64,000 nt of DNA from Phlebotomus papatasi. Taxonomy: Eukaryota; Arthropoda; Insecta; Diptera; Psychodidae. Made by a program: the position numbers and the translations under genes. Of the stretch, positions 42,221 to 53,059 are shown in pieces. Under the pieces are notes generated by a model. It saw only the letters and a program-made list of their open reading frames with translations, did not search any database and was not told the DNA's origin. Location of the stretch: positions 62,692,712-62,756,711 of the forward strand of contig NC_077224.1 in NCBI RefSeq assembly GCF_024763615.1. Direction: 5' to 3'. Every line of letters starts with the position of its first letter. Position 1 is the first letter of the stretch.

Positions 42221-42855
42221 ACACTAAGAAAAAACCTAAAAAGTTAAAACAACTCTATGGCAGAGTTGAATTAACTCGAAGAATATCAATGTAATTGTTA
42301 CTCTGTTTCATTGTAAATTTTAGTAAATAGAGTTGAAACAACTCTTCGTGCGAATTGAATGCATTCCTCGGATATCGATGTAAAATTTCATCTCGACTGA
42401 AGTATATGCTTAAGTGTTTTTGTTTTAAGAATATACTTCAGTCAAGAAGATTTTCGTGCGACAAAGTTCATATAAAACATCAACTAGAATTAAACCTAAC
42501 AGTTTTCATGAAGACGTGCGTACACATACATGATATTTCACTCAGAACATAAGGAACTTGAGGTCAAAAAAATATTACTAAAGAAAATGATAAAACAAAA
42601 AAAAACATAAAATTGCAAAACATATTCATTTTGAGATTTGAGAGTTATTTTAACTCTAAAAAAGATTTTTCTTAACTTTTGAAACTAGTTATTTTAACTC
42701 TTAAAACGAGTTATTTTTAGTCTTAAAAAGAGTTATTTACATTATTTTGTCATGTAAATTTTACGGAAAAAAAGTTAAAACAACTCTTCCGAATATTACA
42801 CCTAAATAGAAGTAAAATCAGCTCTAAAATATAGTTAATCGAAAATCACAACGAA
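42221..42855 (+). mobile_element. AGAGTTGTTTTAACTC-rich element, copy 1
   Basis: It starts ACACTAAGAAAAAA and carries many copies of AACTC/GAGTT words (GTTAAAACAACTCT, GAGTTATTTTAACTC). Its internal hairpin has arms CGACTGAAGTATATGCTTAA and AAGAATATACTTCAGTC at about 42393-42446. The same order, inverted, forms the element at 59210-59877. No protein-coding content. The right end is diverged and placed by comparison with the other copy. Confidence 0.65.
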
Positions 42856-43400
42856 AAAGAGTTAATTCAACATCGATTCGAGTAAGTCGAATCAGAGAAA
42901 TCAGAGAAAGAAAATTTAGAAATTATTAAATTGTGAAATATTTAAATCCCATAAAAACCTTCCCAACTGATTTTTCCTGCTGTGATATTTTTTCTTAATT
43001 CCCAAAATTAAACGAATCCTCAAGAAATCACAAAAACATAGTCTTAGTCGACCACTGAAGAAGGTCCATATCCGGACCGAAAGCTCTGGGCAAGATTAAA
43101 AAGGTGTTTTAGTCTTGAGGTGAAGAAAACTCTCACTGGTGATCACCGGAATTTTTATAATTAACTCATCACACCAGTTCCATGACCTGACGATTAGCTA
43201 AAACAATGATTTACCGGAATATCGGACTTTTCATTTATTGAAAACTCAAGAATAAATGGTGATCACTTACTTTTAATTTCAAACATTTTTAGGATAAGAA
43301 ATGTAATTTAATTTAAAATCTGAAGATTAATTTATTACTCAAGAAGAGAAATCTTGTTAAACCGATACTCTCATTTTTTGGAAGGAAAAGAAGGGATATT

Positions 43401-43916
43401 TTACATACGAAGTGATAAAAGTATGGAGTGCCGATTTTGTCCGATGTCTCTGACTATTTCCATCTGGGTGAATCCGTGGAAGAACTGAAGATTGCTTTTC
43501 TCCCCGTCAGCCGATCGAATCCCTGAAGTAAATGTCCACCAGTCGCTCGGTGACTCCCACGACGATTCCCCCTTAGGGGCAGCTAGCCTCCCGCGACGGC
43601 GACGATAAGAATACCGGTGGGGCCCATGGTGCGATTTCTCCATCAATTGACTCCAAGTCATCTTGGGAAGCCAATATTTAGCTTTACGTACGGTCTGGAT
43701 TCCTAATTCGCAGGATGGCACCTCCGATAGTCCTAAATGGCTGGGATTTCCTCCAGGAAAGTCCATTGTCTCGACGATAGGCATTCCTCCACATGGAGGA
43801 GAACTTTTGACTCTCCACCACTCACTCTCACTGCTTTCTCCTCGGGGATCTGATCCAAACTCATCCGGTTGGGAAAAAGAGGACGGGAGGAAGGTGGATT
43901 GACACCACACATTCAC
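43401..43916 (-). CDS. Unrecognised 171-codon open frame in a GC-richer island (doubtful)
   Basis: The minus-strand frame runs from ATG at 43916 to a TAA at 43401 in an island clearly richer in G and C than the intron around it. The predicted product is hydrophilic, with an arginine cluster (YRRRRGRLAAP) near residue 105 and S/E/W-rich ends. It has no signal peptide, membrane helix or motif I know. The opposite strand also has a 79-codon frame, so high GC alone may explain both. A piece of a retroelement or an intronic gene are both possible. Confidence 0.2.
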   Translation of the reverse strand: MNVWCQSTFLPSSFSQPDEFGSDPRGESSESEWWRVKSSPPCGGMPIVETMDFPGGNPSHLGLSEVPSCELGIQTVRKAKYWLPKMTWSQLMEKSHHGPHRYSYRRRRGRLAAPKGESSWESPSDWWTFTSGIRSADGEKSNLQFFHGFTQMEIVRDIGQNRHSILLSLRM

Positions 43917-44000
43917 AGAAATGGCATTTATTCCGATTTTCGCCGTAATTTAAATAACTTTTATAGCAACGAATTTGATTTAAAAAAGTGCACGTTATAT

Positions 44001-44106
44001 AGCCGAGAGACGGCTTAAAGTAATTATACATTCGAAATAATGGTTAAACTACATTTCCATCATTTTCCACTAAGTCGTCTTTTGGCTTAAGTCGTAAGTG
44101 TATCTA
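44001..44106 (+). repeat. Direct repeat, copy 1 (pair with 44353-44450)
   Basis: AGCCGAGAGACGGCTTAAAG and then CGAAATAATGGTTAAACTAC through CATTTTCCACTAAG recur about 350 bp downstream with a few changes. Each copy starts with a small hairpin (AGCCG ... CGGCT). The spacing and length would fit a diverged short-LTR or tandem remnant, but no element is recognisable between them. Confidence 0.55.
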
Positions 44107-44352
44107 GGGCATTAGGCTTCGATTCAAAAATCTATTGGTAATAAATTGGTACCGGCAATCCAGAGGCATTACTCCTGCCAAAACGTCGACAGAACTAATG
44201 TGTGTACTTGGCGTCAACCCAATGCAAGTACGTATGGCTGGAAAAATGTTGAATTAGGATCTAATTAGACTCTGGATCATTCTCGAGAATATTTAATCCT
44301 TAAAATTTGGCAGAAAAGAAACAGCCTAAGGTCTTTGAGAGACCTGAGGATT

Positions 44353-44450
44353 AGCCGAAAAACGGCTTAGCGTAATTATATTCGAAATAATGGTTAAACT
44401 ACATTTCCATCATTTTCCACTAAGCCATCTCTATACTTCAGACGTAAGTC
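44353..44450 (+). repeat. Direct repeat, copy 2
   Basis: AGCCGAAAAACGGCTTAGCG followed by TTCGAAATAATGGTTAAACT and the identical ACATTTCCATCATTTTCCAC. The arms of the starting hairpin are kept while the loop differs from copy 1. Similarity weakens after CACTAAGCC. Confidence 0.55.
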
Positions 44451-45059
44451 TGTCAAGGTACTTAGATACAATATAATGAGGGTTTAGGATTATGGTTTTC
44501 TAGAATTTATTTATATAATAAATGTAAGTTTCTTGAGTTAATTCTATCTAACTTAAAGGGCGTGTAAATTCAAGCTTTGCAAATCAAACATACCAAGAAC
44601 ATGATGAAATTAAATGACTTTTGTAATGACTTTTTGAATTTATTATAAAACTACGTACTCGACTCGATTCCTTTACCCCCAAAATTCAACTCACAATCGA
44701 ATTTTCACACATTTCGAGGCGACCTGTAAAGAATCTCAGCTACAATAAGCTTATCTGAGCTTACCATTGGTTTATTGCTTGAAATGTATTTATTTTTAGT
44801 TTAAATCGAGAATATGAATATCTTCTAATAGAAATAATACAATGCCATCCTTGGCTCAAACCGCACAAGTATAGCAATTCTCCTATAGTAACGTGAATTC
44901 TAAATCTATATGGTATCAGATAATAGATTGTGATCCCTTTGTTTCCAAAACAAGTCACTGGATATCCGCTTAGACTGGAAGCTGTCCAACAGGATAGAGT
45001 ATTCTGCGTGATGAATTTATTCATTGCTCAACAGTCATGACAAAATATCACACTGAATA

Positions 45060-46230
45060 TACACTGTCACAGCAAAAGGGGTCAGTTTACGTTCGACGTG
45101 AACGTGGATTTATAATGGAGCATCACGCGGAATAAGCGATTTGGACTTGATTAATTATAATGCGGGGGATTCACAGCGACAACCATGTAGGCAATATGAC
45201 CAATCCTGATGGACCTAAACCTTAACGGATGCCGCGATGATGTCGCGTCTCTGTGACTGTCAATTTGTCGCCAATGCCCCCTCCGGATATTGCGTATCTG
45301 CTGTCCGCATCATAGGAAATTACATACATATATTGATTATGGATTGGTTCGTTGTGCCAACGACCACTAAATAAACACATATATTTTGGATTATTTATCT
45401 GGCGTGTGATTCTTCGACATGCACAGTGTCAATCTAAATTCCCCAAACCACTTGGTTTTAGGTTAAGTTACTCCCACGCTTCCCAAAACTTCCAGCGCAC
45501 TTACAATTTCTGAGTTATTGGATTAAGTGTCGTGTTTTCGGGGGATGCCCTGAGGACTTTCTTGAATTACACATAGTCCATAGATAGAGATGGCCTACGA
45601 GAAGATTGAGAGACACTCTTACGATCCCCGGCAGGGGAATGGGAACATTGGCCCGTCTCTGAGATTGCTACATGTGCAAGAAAAGGAAATATCCGCCACA
45701 TATCTAGCACAATATTGGTGTTGCCTCCCTTCTTTGGTGATCCAATCAATTTGCCGGCGTCTGTATCACAAGTTTATGGATAGCAATACAGTGCGCCTCC
45801 GTGGTCCATGTCGCAACCTCCCCGGCAAAACGAAGCATAAAATTTATGGGGTTGGTAATGACGACGCTCTCGTGGCGATAAAAGAAATAAACATTTGCCA
45901 AATTTCTCTCTAGTATTTCTCCAGCTACTTGTGGGGTACGAAGGGAGTCAGGGGTGACATCCACAGTAAATATTCCTCATGGGAGCTACTCGTTGTTCCA
46001 ATGCTCCACACATATCAGAACAATTCCGCACAATCTCATCGCGTACTGTGGCATTTGCGCAACCCCATGACACACCAAATCCCATTGATCGCCATCCTTT
46101 TCCGGCTTCTTTCGACACCGCCCCCAACTCCAGATTTGAATTCAACATTCATTCACACATGTGTCGAGTTGATGATTTTATAATTTTGAGTAAATTAGTA
46201 CAGTCAGAATAATGCATAATCACAGCAGTT
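45060..46230. other. GC-richer intronic block, candidate conserved non-coding or regulatory region
   Basis: Over about 1.1 kb the sequence is noticeably less AT-rich, with open frames of 60-107 codons on both strands that overlap and show no protein family. No inverted or direct repeat ends bound it. A cis-regulatory module of TMTC3 or an old retroelement fragment are the main options. Nothing in the sequence decides between them. Confidence 0.25.
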
Positions 46231-46468
46231 GATTGGCTCAGCAAATATACCGATTGTGCACAATGTGAACTACTGGACATCATTAGTACCATGATGCCTA
46301 TAATGAGTTTACAAATTAGTTCACTTCAACTGTAGTTTCCAGGATCACAGAGAATATGCATTACCACATTGAATGCATGTCATAGCTAAAAATTGCTAAT
46401 GAATAATTTTTAAGAGATTTTACGGAAGGGCTATGAAGAGTTTAGACACAGAAAAGTTTCGCATAATA

Positions 46469-46648
46469 GGGTGAAAGGAACGTCTGACACTTGGGATACG
46501 AAATTTGAACATCTCTGTTTATAGTAAAAGGTATATTACAGAAAAAACGTTATATTACTTATATTTTACTAGATAGATTAAATAATTTTCAACATTTTGA
46601 CAAAAGTGTCAATAGGGGTTCCCTGTCGAACAGACGTTCCTCAGACCC
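46469..46648. mobile_element. Possible MITE with GGAACGTCTG ends (TA flanks)
   Basis: TAGGGTGAAAGGAACGTCTG on the left faces CAGACGTTCCTCAGACCCTA on the right. After inversion 15-16 of 20 bases agree. A second pair, GACACTTGGG against AGTGTCAATAGGGG, lies just inside. No coding sequence. Confidence 0.5.
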
Positions 46649-46964
46649 TACACGATATTATTCCATCTTCCTTAATAAAATTGACCCATGGAACTTTTCA
46701 GAAAATATAAAGTAAAAGGATAGATGTCTCTGCTTAGAAAAGAAGAAAGTGCCTCGGATGAAAGGGGTATGGTGTGTTGTATGAAATAATAGATGTAAAC
46801 ACAAGTAGACTTTGAATCTCCAATAATAATCTTAGATAAAAGGTAGATGGAACTCTATTTGCACAAAATGTTGTTGGTGTTCGAAGAATTCAAACTCAGT
46901 TTCGAACTTCCATATTAAATTTTCGCACAAGATGGAGAAAATTTATGAAGCATTAGGGATCATC

Positions 46965-47748
46965 TAAACGGGGGGATTTTATTTCGAAATCGCCATTTTG
47001 ACACAAGTCCACCATTGAGCTTTAGACCGGTTCATTTTTGCCTATCTTTTGGCGCTTAAAATTTTCCTCTTTGAAAGCTCCATTTGTTTATGTTCGAATA
47101 TTTTGACATTTCAAACGATTTTAAATAATTTTTTTTCAAGAGATGTCTTTTTCGTAAACTATTTTCAAAGTTAACAAGAGTGGAAAAGCAGGTGAAATAA
47201 GGACACGATATCGATCACTCTTCTGAATATAGTGTTTAGTCTTCATTAGAATGTGGTCGAATTGTTAAATAGACATCCTTGTATAGCTATAGAATTTCTC
47301 AGCGGAAAAGTGATATTCAACTACTTTCTAGGAATTAAGAGACCCATACGTATATGAATAAAGTTGGTTTATAGAAAAACAAAAACCTTTTTTCTAAATA
47401 TTTTCTAAATTTAGCAAAAATATTGGCATAAAATCCTACAGTAGAACGGTTTTGATATAGAGAATGGGTGCCCCATTTCCTGTTATAAAATGTTTGTCAC
47501 CAGGCATAATTATTAACTTTACCACTATTTAACAAGTTCTTTGATTTAAAGCACTGTGTGATTGACGTTCGAAATGTTTCGAAATAAAATAGAAAGTCTT
47601 CCAGATTATCTATTTTAGTTAGAGCACACTTGGAGAATTTATAACAGATGGTAGAGAAAATTTATCTGAGGGATGAACCATTAGGGGAGATTTCCCGAGA
47701 CTCACCGGTGCATACCAGAGTGGGGTGCATTTCGAAATCCCCCCGTAT
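46965..47748. mobile_element. Possible MITE with ACGGGGGGATTT ends
   Basis: CTAAACGGGGGGATTTTATT followed by TCGAAATCGCC faces GCATTTCGAAATCCCCCCGT followed by ATAG. The two ends are inverted repeats of about 20 bp with small gaps. The interior of about 740 bp has no open frame. Limits are approximate. Confidence 0.45.
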
Positions 47749-48164
47749 AGAAGACGCCTTACACTAAAAAGTTCACAAAAGAGTTACTTAGTGATCATGG
47801 AGTTATTAAATAATAGGACAAAAACAAAAAACGTCGTTGCTTTGTAGTCTTCCTCACAACAATATGAAGACCGACACATTTTGACACTTGAGTACTTTGA
47901 AATTCAAACAGGATGTACTTCCGCAATCTTGCGGGATTATTAAGAAGTACGAATGTCTCTTTTATGGGTTTTCAAATAGACTTTCGAATTTTTCAAGCTC
48001 CACTTGTGAATGGTAAGAATAGGTATTTTCCTTTCTAACCAAACAAATCTCTTTAGCCCTCCGGTGGTTGAGTCTCCACTGGAGTGCAAAGTCACTTGCT
48101 TCTAACGAACAAAGTTTTAAAGATTTTTGATATAAATTGTGAAAGTGTTCGAATTCGAAGTCGT

Positions 48165-48370
48165 GTAGAGAAAACTGTGGCACCAACGAAAATGGGGTAG
48201 CACCAAACACTAATTCTTACTATTTGAACTATATCGACCATGTCTTCAGTGGACAAACATCCGTATCTATAAATTCATACAGGTCTCTTCAACTGAAATC
48301 TAATATCAAATTAAAAACTCGCATTGTTCGGTGCTACCCTATGTTTAGTGGTGCCCCTGTTTTCCCTAAA
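48165..48370. mobile_element. Possible MITE with GGTAGCACC inverted ends
   Basis: GTGGCACCAACGAAAATGGG then GTAGCACCAAAC on the left faces GTTCGGTGCTACCCTATGTT then TAGTGGTGCCCC on the right. The mirrored small frames MFGAT... on both strands are a by-product of this symmetry. No target duplication was identified. Confidence 0.5.
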
Positions 48371-49965
48371 ACTTTTTCGTAATATCTACCCTATGAATAA
48401 AAGTAATTTTAGGACGAAAATAATTTATCGGTTTATTACCAATTTTGAACGGTTCAGACTTAAAACAGATGCTAAAGCCTTCATAATAAACTCATACTTG
48501 TGCAAATCGTTTGGAACTTAAATAACTTCTCGCAATTTTATCCTTTGACCTTGAAAATTCCTCATATGGAATAATTCAAGGCCTTTTTGTATATGAGAAA
48601 ACGTATATTAAACGTATATAGGAGTAATCCAAAAGTTGGAGCATCTTTATAATAGGGCCAAATCTGACAAATGCAGATTTATCGATATTATCGATTCGAT
48701 AGTATCGATAAGTTATCATTCCACCCCTGATTTGCGAAGATAATGTGGAAAAAAGGCTCAAGTGATTCACTTTATCCCTGTACTCCCTGTCATTCCAAGA
48801 ACTGTAAAAAAAATAAGTACTTAATAAACTCTAATAATATTTAAATATTATCCACACATATCAATCAATATTTATTTAAATTTATAATTAGTAAATAAAC
48901 TAAAACCTGAAACCAGAAAAAGATACAGCATATTTGAAAGCTTTTGTGGTTATTAGTATCAGATAAATCTACTCACTAGAACCTCATTATTTTGACACAA
49001 ATAATTTAATTTTATTCTGTTTTAATTATGTGGTTACAATGGCTCATAAAAGTTTACCGACAAATGATTTAGTCATTATGACCTTTTCCAATTGCAGTGG
49101 CGATGAATAAAACCAAAACTTGATGAAGAGTTTGAGTAGAGTTTTTGGTGCAAAACTAATTTTGCAAGTTGCTTTTTTCACCACAGGATTTGGATATTTC
49201 TGTAAATGACGGAAATATTGGGAAATGTTGCACAATTTTATGGCAAATGGAAATTTATCCAGGTGATTATGGGTAGAGTGCGGCAGTGAAAAACGTAACA
49301 TAAAAGGCTATACGAAACATGTGAGCGTTATTGCATTGACTGTATACGGACATGGGTACAGGGAATTGGCATAAAACTCTGTGCGAAGGATAATTTTGTC
49401 AGATCGTCGAAGACTTTCAAATTGACGGAATTTAACTATTGAATAGAAATACGGTCAGTACCAAAAGGTTTATGGTGATGGGGATACATTTTGTAAGACC
49501 AGAAAAAGGTATACGATTGCATACCGAACTCGGGATCAAATCAAATAAAATACAAAATGTGTAATGGGTGGTTGTGTGGTGTTTGCTGCAATATTCATGG
49601 TTGTCCTACCTAATAGCCGTCCACATCGATTTACCATCAAATCTGTCTACGTTGATACATATTGCAAAAAACAAAATGAACTGGAGTAAACGCGTAACGC
49701 ATAGGTGTTCAAAATTCGAAGTGATCAGCAACCAATTGTGAATGAATAGTCAAACATTGCACAAAACAGCAAATACCTTTAGGGTACAATTAGGGAGTGT
49801 TTGTTTAATTTGTGTAGCATTTCAATGTAAATTAGTATATTGAAAGAAAACAGTGTGAAACGAAAATAAATAAATTCTTGATAATATGCCTAAATACTAT
49901 TTATATTATCTGATGAATTGAGGAAGATGGAGTTAACAGAGGGGACAAATTCTTTAACCACTACC

Positions 49966-50156
49966 TACACGGTAAAAACTTTTGGACACTGACCAAAATA
50001 TTGGAACAAATTTTGCTTTGAACAATTTTTATTGGAATCAATTTGTCCCTAGAAAAGATATTTTTCTGTTTCAAAAAGTTTTCTTTACAGTTTTGTTACG
50101 AAATATAGTTACAATTTTGTTAGGTATAGTTTTGTCTAGACATTTTTCACCGTGTA
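49966..50156. mobile_element. MITE with TACACGGTAAAAA ends
   Basis: The left end is TACACGGTAAAAACTTTTGG and the right end ACATTTTTCACCGTGTA. The outer 7 bp match perfectly after inversion, with A/T runs next. It is 191 bp with no coding content. The TACAC start resembles the ends of other MITEs in this window. Confidence 0.6.
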
Positions 50157-51199
50157 AGGGAAATTGGAATGTTACATTAATTACTTTTGTATTATAGACG
50201 AAATTTAAATATTCATATCTCCGCGATATCACGAAAAAATGTAGCAAAAAGAAGAAAGCCAACCTTATAAAAACGGAATTTTTGCGTTATTTATTTAAAT
50301 AGATCAGCAGAAAACCAAATAAAAATTCAGTATCAGTTGAAAAGTGCGCATATTTTGTACACTTTGACCTTTTAGCTTGAGGTTACCTTAAAAGGTTCAA
50401 ATTGGGTATGAAATTTAATATTTTATACTCGAAAAATCGTAAAGTTAAAAGAAAAAATTGAGATCATTAACATATTCATTACTTAGAAATTTCATAACCT
50501 TCACAAAAAATTCAAATTAGATCAAATCGATTAAAAAACTACCCTCCAGTTAATCTTTAACTTCACAAATATAAAATGGAGAATAGTTAATATGAATGGC
50601 CAAAATTTCGCTTCTAACTCCAAAACATATTCAAAAATTAATAAAATCGCTTGAGTTAATTTAAAAATAGCAAAAAACATAATTTTAGAAGGGACGGTAG
50701 GGGCCAAAAAAACGTATGAGAAAAATTAGAAAGTCTACATTTTTAAGTTCTGCAGAGTAAATAGATTTCTAAATTCCAGATTTTACAATTTCCACGTACT
50801 TGAATCCACATTTTACAATTTCTAAATTCCAATTTTAAAAATTTCAGAATTTCAAAAGTGCGTATTCTGAAATTTCAGGATTTTTACATTATAGATTTTA
50901 AAATTTTTGAATTTCCAGGTTATTGAATTCAGATTAATTTTTTTGAAAACTCACCATTTCTAGGTTTGTCTCTGAGTATTTCGGCGAATTAGTCTAATAT
51001 TCAATTCGATTGTCGAGATCAATACTATAAAGTAGAATAGTGGTAAAAAATAGATATGTTTCTCTCCTAAAATTCAGCTCAGAAAAATATTTGAAGGTAG
51101 TTCCAGTTCTAAACAGTCCGGTAGAAAATCTCATCTACCATAAGTTTAACTGGGCTTATAACTGGTCATTCACTGGCCGAATTTAATTATTTTACTTTG

Positions 51200-51540
51200 A
51201 CATTGTGCTAAATTAAAGGCATTTCACTGCTCGAACTCCACGGAGAGAGCAGTATATAATCCCTCGATTTTTTAACCCTTCTAAAATTTCCACCTTCCAC
51301 CCCCCGGAGACCACTTTTCTCAACAAATCTTCGCGGTTCAGACGATTTCTGAGAAATCGTCATGCTGTTTGTCCGTTCGACTGTCGCCAGCTCTAGAGGC
51401 CAAACAGTTAGAGATAGCGACATGGGACCGAAGGGGGACCCTCCCACATGTTTAGGCTCGATGAGAACGTCTTCGAAATTCCAATAAAACTGAGACGGTT
51501 CCAATCGGTTCTGAACCAGTTCATAACCGATAAATAATTT
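51200..51540. other. Unclassified GC-richer repeat-like block
   Basis: A less AT-rich stretch with a 98-codon minus-strand frame (51208-51504) and no recognisable protein family. A later word, TCACGAGTTCGAGTACTTCG at about 51756-51775, resembles an RNA polymerase III B box, so a degraded SINE may lie nearby, but no A box was found. Confidence 0.25.
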
Positions 51541-52136
51541 TTTTTTCGAAATTCAATTATATTAGACTTAAGTCATTTTGGGCAATGTTATGACTGATTT
51601 ATAAATCCGTTCAAATCGGTTGCGAACCAAAAATCACTTTTATTACCCTTAAAATTATTTTATGGGATCTTTTGGGTGATTTACAAATCAGTTTAAAACG
51701 GTTGAGAACCGGCCGACGGTAAATGATGCGAAAGTACTTTTGAGGATATCATCTAAGTCACGAGTTCGAGTACTTCGCAAAGCCTGGGACGCTTTGCCAC
51801 CTCTTTTAGCTTAGATTCTTTCAATTCTTTACTTTCTCTTTATAAGAAATAAATGGGGAAAAATTAATTATACATAATTCAAGTATCCGTTCCATATTTT
51901 TCTTCCAGTACCAAGACATAAGGAAAAATTAAGAAGTTGTAGCATCTTGGCAACTTGAGTATGATTTAATTTATTTAAACATTGAATAGTTTTGTAATCA
52001 ATTTCACGTTATTATCTTTCTAAAATGATAATCTATTTAAGTTTTTTACACGAGAAAGTACTAATTTCCTAACTAATGCCATTGATTTTACTATTTTTTG
52101 CTACAATTGAAAATTTTTCACTGACCCACCCGTTTA

Positions 52137-52378
52137 TAAGGTAAAGTACCCTTACTCGACCGGGTTCCTCTATTCGACCGGTGGGTCAATTTTTGAATAT
52201 TTGATGGTGAATTTCATCTATTTCTATGAATTTGTCATTGATTCGTATTATTTAAAGAATAATTGACCTATTAATGTTAGATCATACACAAAATATTATA
52301 GCAAATATAATTAAATTGAATAAATAAATCTACCGGTCGAATAGAGGAACCGGTCGAATAAAGGGTACTTTACCTTAT
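52137..52378. mobile_element. MITE with long CGACCGG-containing inverted ends
   Basis: The left arm is TAAGGTAAAGTACCCTTACT then CGACCGGGTTCCTCTATTCG. The right arm inverted reads TAAGGTAAAGTACCCTTTAT then TCGACCGGTTCCTCTATTCG. The TIRs are about 50 bp with few differences. TA or TATA flanks both sides. It ends 425 bp upstream of the TMTC3 exon at 52804. Non-coding. Confidence 0.75.
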
Positions 52379-52803
52379 ATGTCTTTTTTTATTCTCTTAC
52401 TAAATTAAAATTATTGAGCATATTTTTTCATCTCAAAATAAATAATGCCTATATGTTTTGCGCTAAATATTATTTTGTCGGTCAGCAGGACCGAATATTT
52501 GATTGGGTTTTTGCTTTATGCGGACTTCAATTTCCGAATAGGGTTTGAAAATGTATAAAATCATTCAAATATTCCATTTTAAATCCTGTCTAAATCCCTT
52601 TACATAAATTCTCTTGTACAATAATTCTATAAAATCCACCACCTGTTATTGCACTTCCTGCTTTCCTTAAACATTCCCAGGATAACCCCCAACCCAACCA
52701 ACATCAAAAACCAATAGATTTTTATTATGCAACTAGTGTGCAACTTTATACTAGTATATAGTGTAATGTCAATTGATAAGTTTGTTGTATCTCTCTTCCA
52801 CAG

Positions 52804-53059
52804 ATTCGATAATCCAGCTTCAGTGGCGACAACACCGACTCGCCAGCTAACTTACAATTACTTGGTATCGCTAAATCTCTGGCTTCTGCTGTTCCCCTGT
52901 GATTTATGCTGTGATTGGACGATGGGAACTGTACCGCTGGTTGAATCGTTTATGGATCCACGCAACATTGCCACAATATTGGCATATTTGCTAATTGGTA
53001 TTCTCGTTTGGATAGCCTTTATTAGTGAGAATCGGCAGCAAACTACAATTATTATCATG
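52804..53059 (+). CDS. Tmtc3: TMTC3-like protein, internal exon C (conserved DUF1736-type region)
   Basis: The exon is bounded by TTCCACAG/AT and ATCATG/GTGAGT. One base completes the split arginine, then 85 codons follow. FDNPASVATTPTRQLTYNYL, NLWLLLFPCDLCCDWTMGT and VPLVESFMDPRNIAT match the conserved central region of TMTC proteins. The pattern LCCDWTMGT-PL-ES--D-RN-AT is closest to TMTC3 among the four vertebrate paralogues as I know them. A membrane helix (ILAYLLIGILVWIAFI) follows. The exon ends in phase 0 and joins the exon at 57213. Confidence 0.95.

Larger units (their letters stand above)
29607..52803 (+). other. TMTC3 intron of 23.2 kb, rich in repeats
   Basis: It has donor GTGAGC and acceptor CTCTCTTCCACAG, phase 2. 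It contains two SINEs of one family, a minisatellite foldback, a psq-type transposase relic and at least seven MITE-like elements (separate entries). The stretches 29607-30455, 31516-34180, 36430-38060, 38590-39630, 39845-42215, 48375-49960 and 50160-51190 show no gene or confident repeat. A purine-rich block lies at 40640-40950. Confidence 0.8.
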
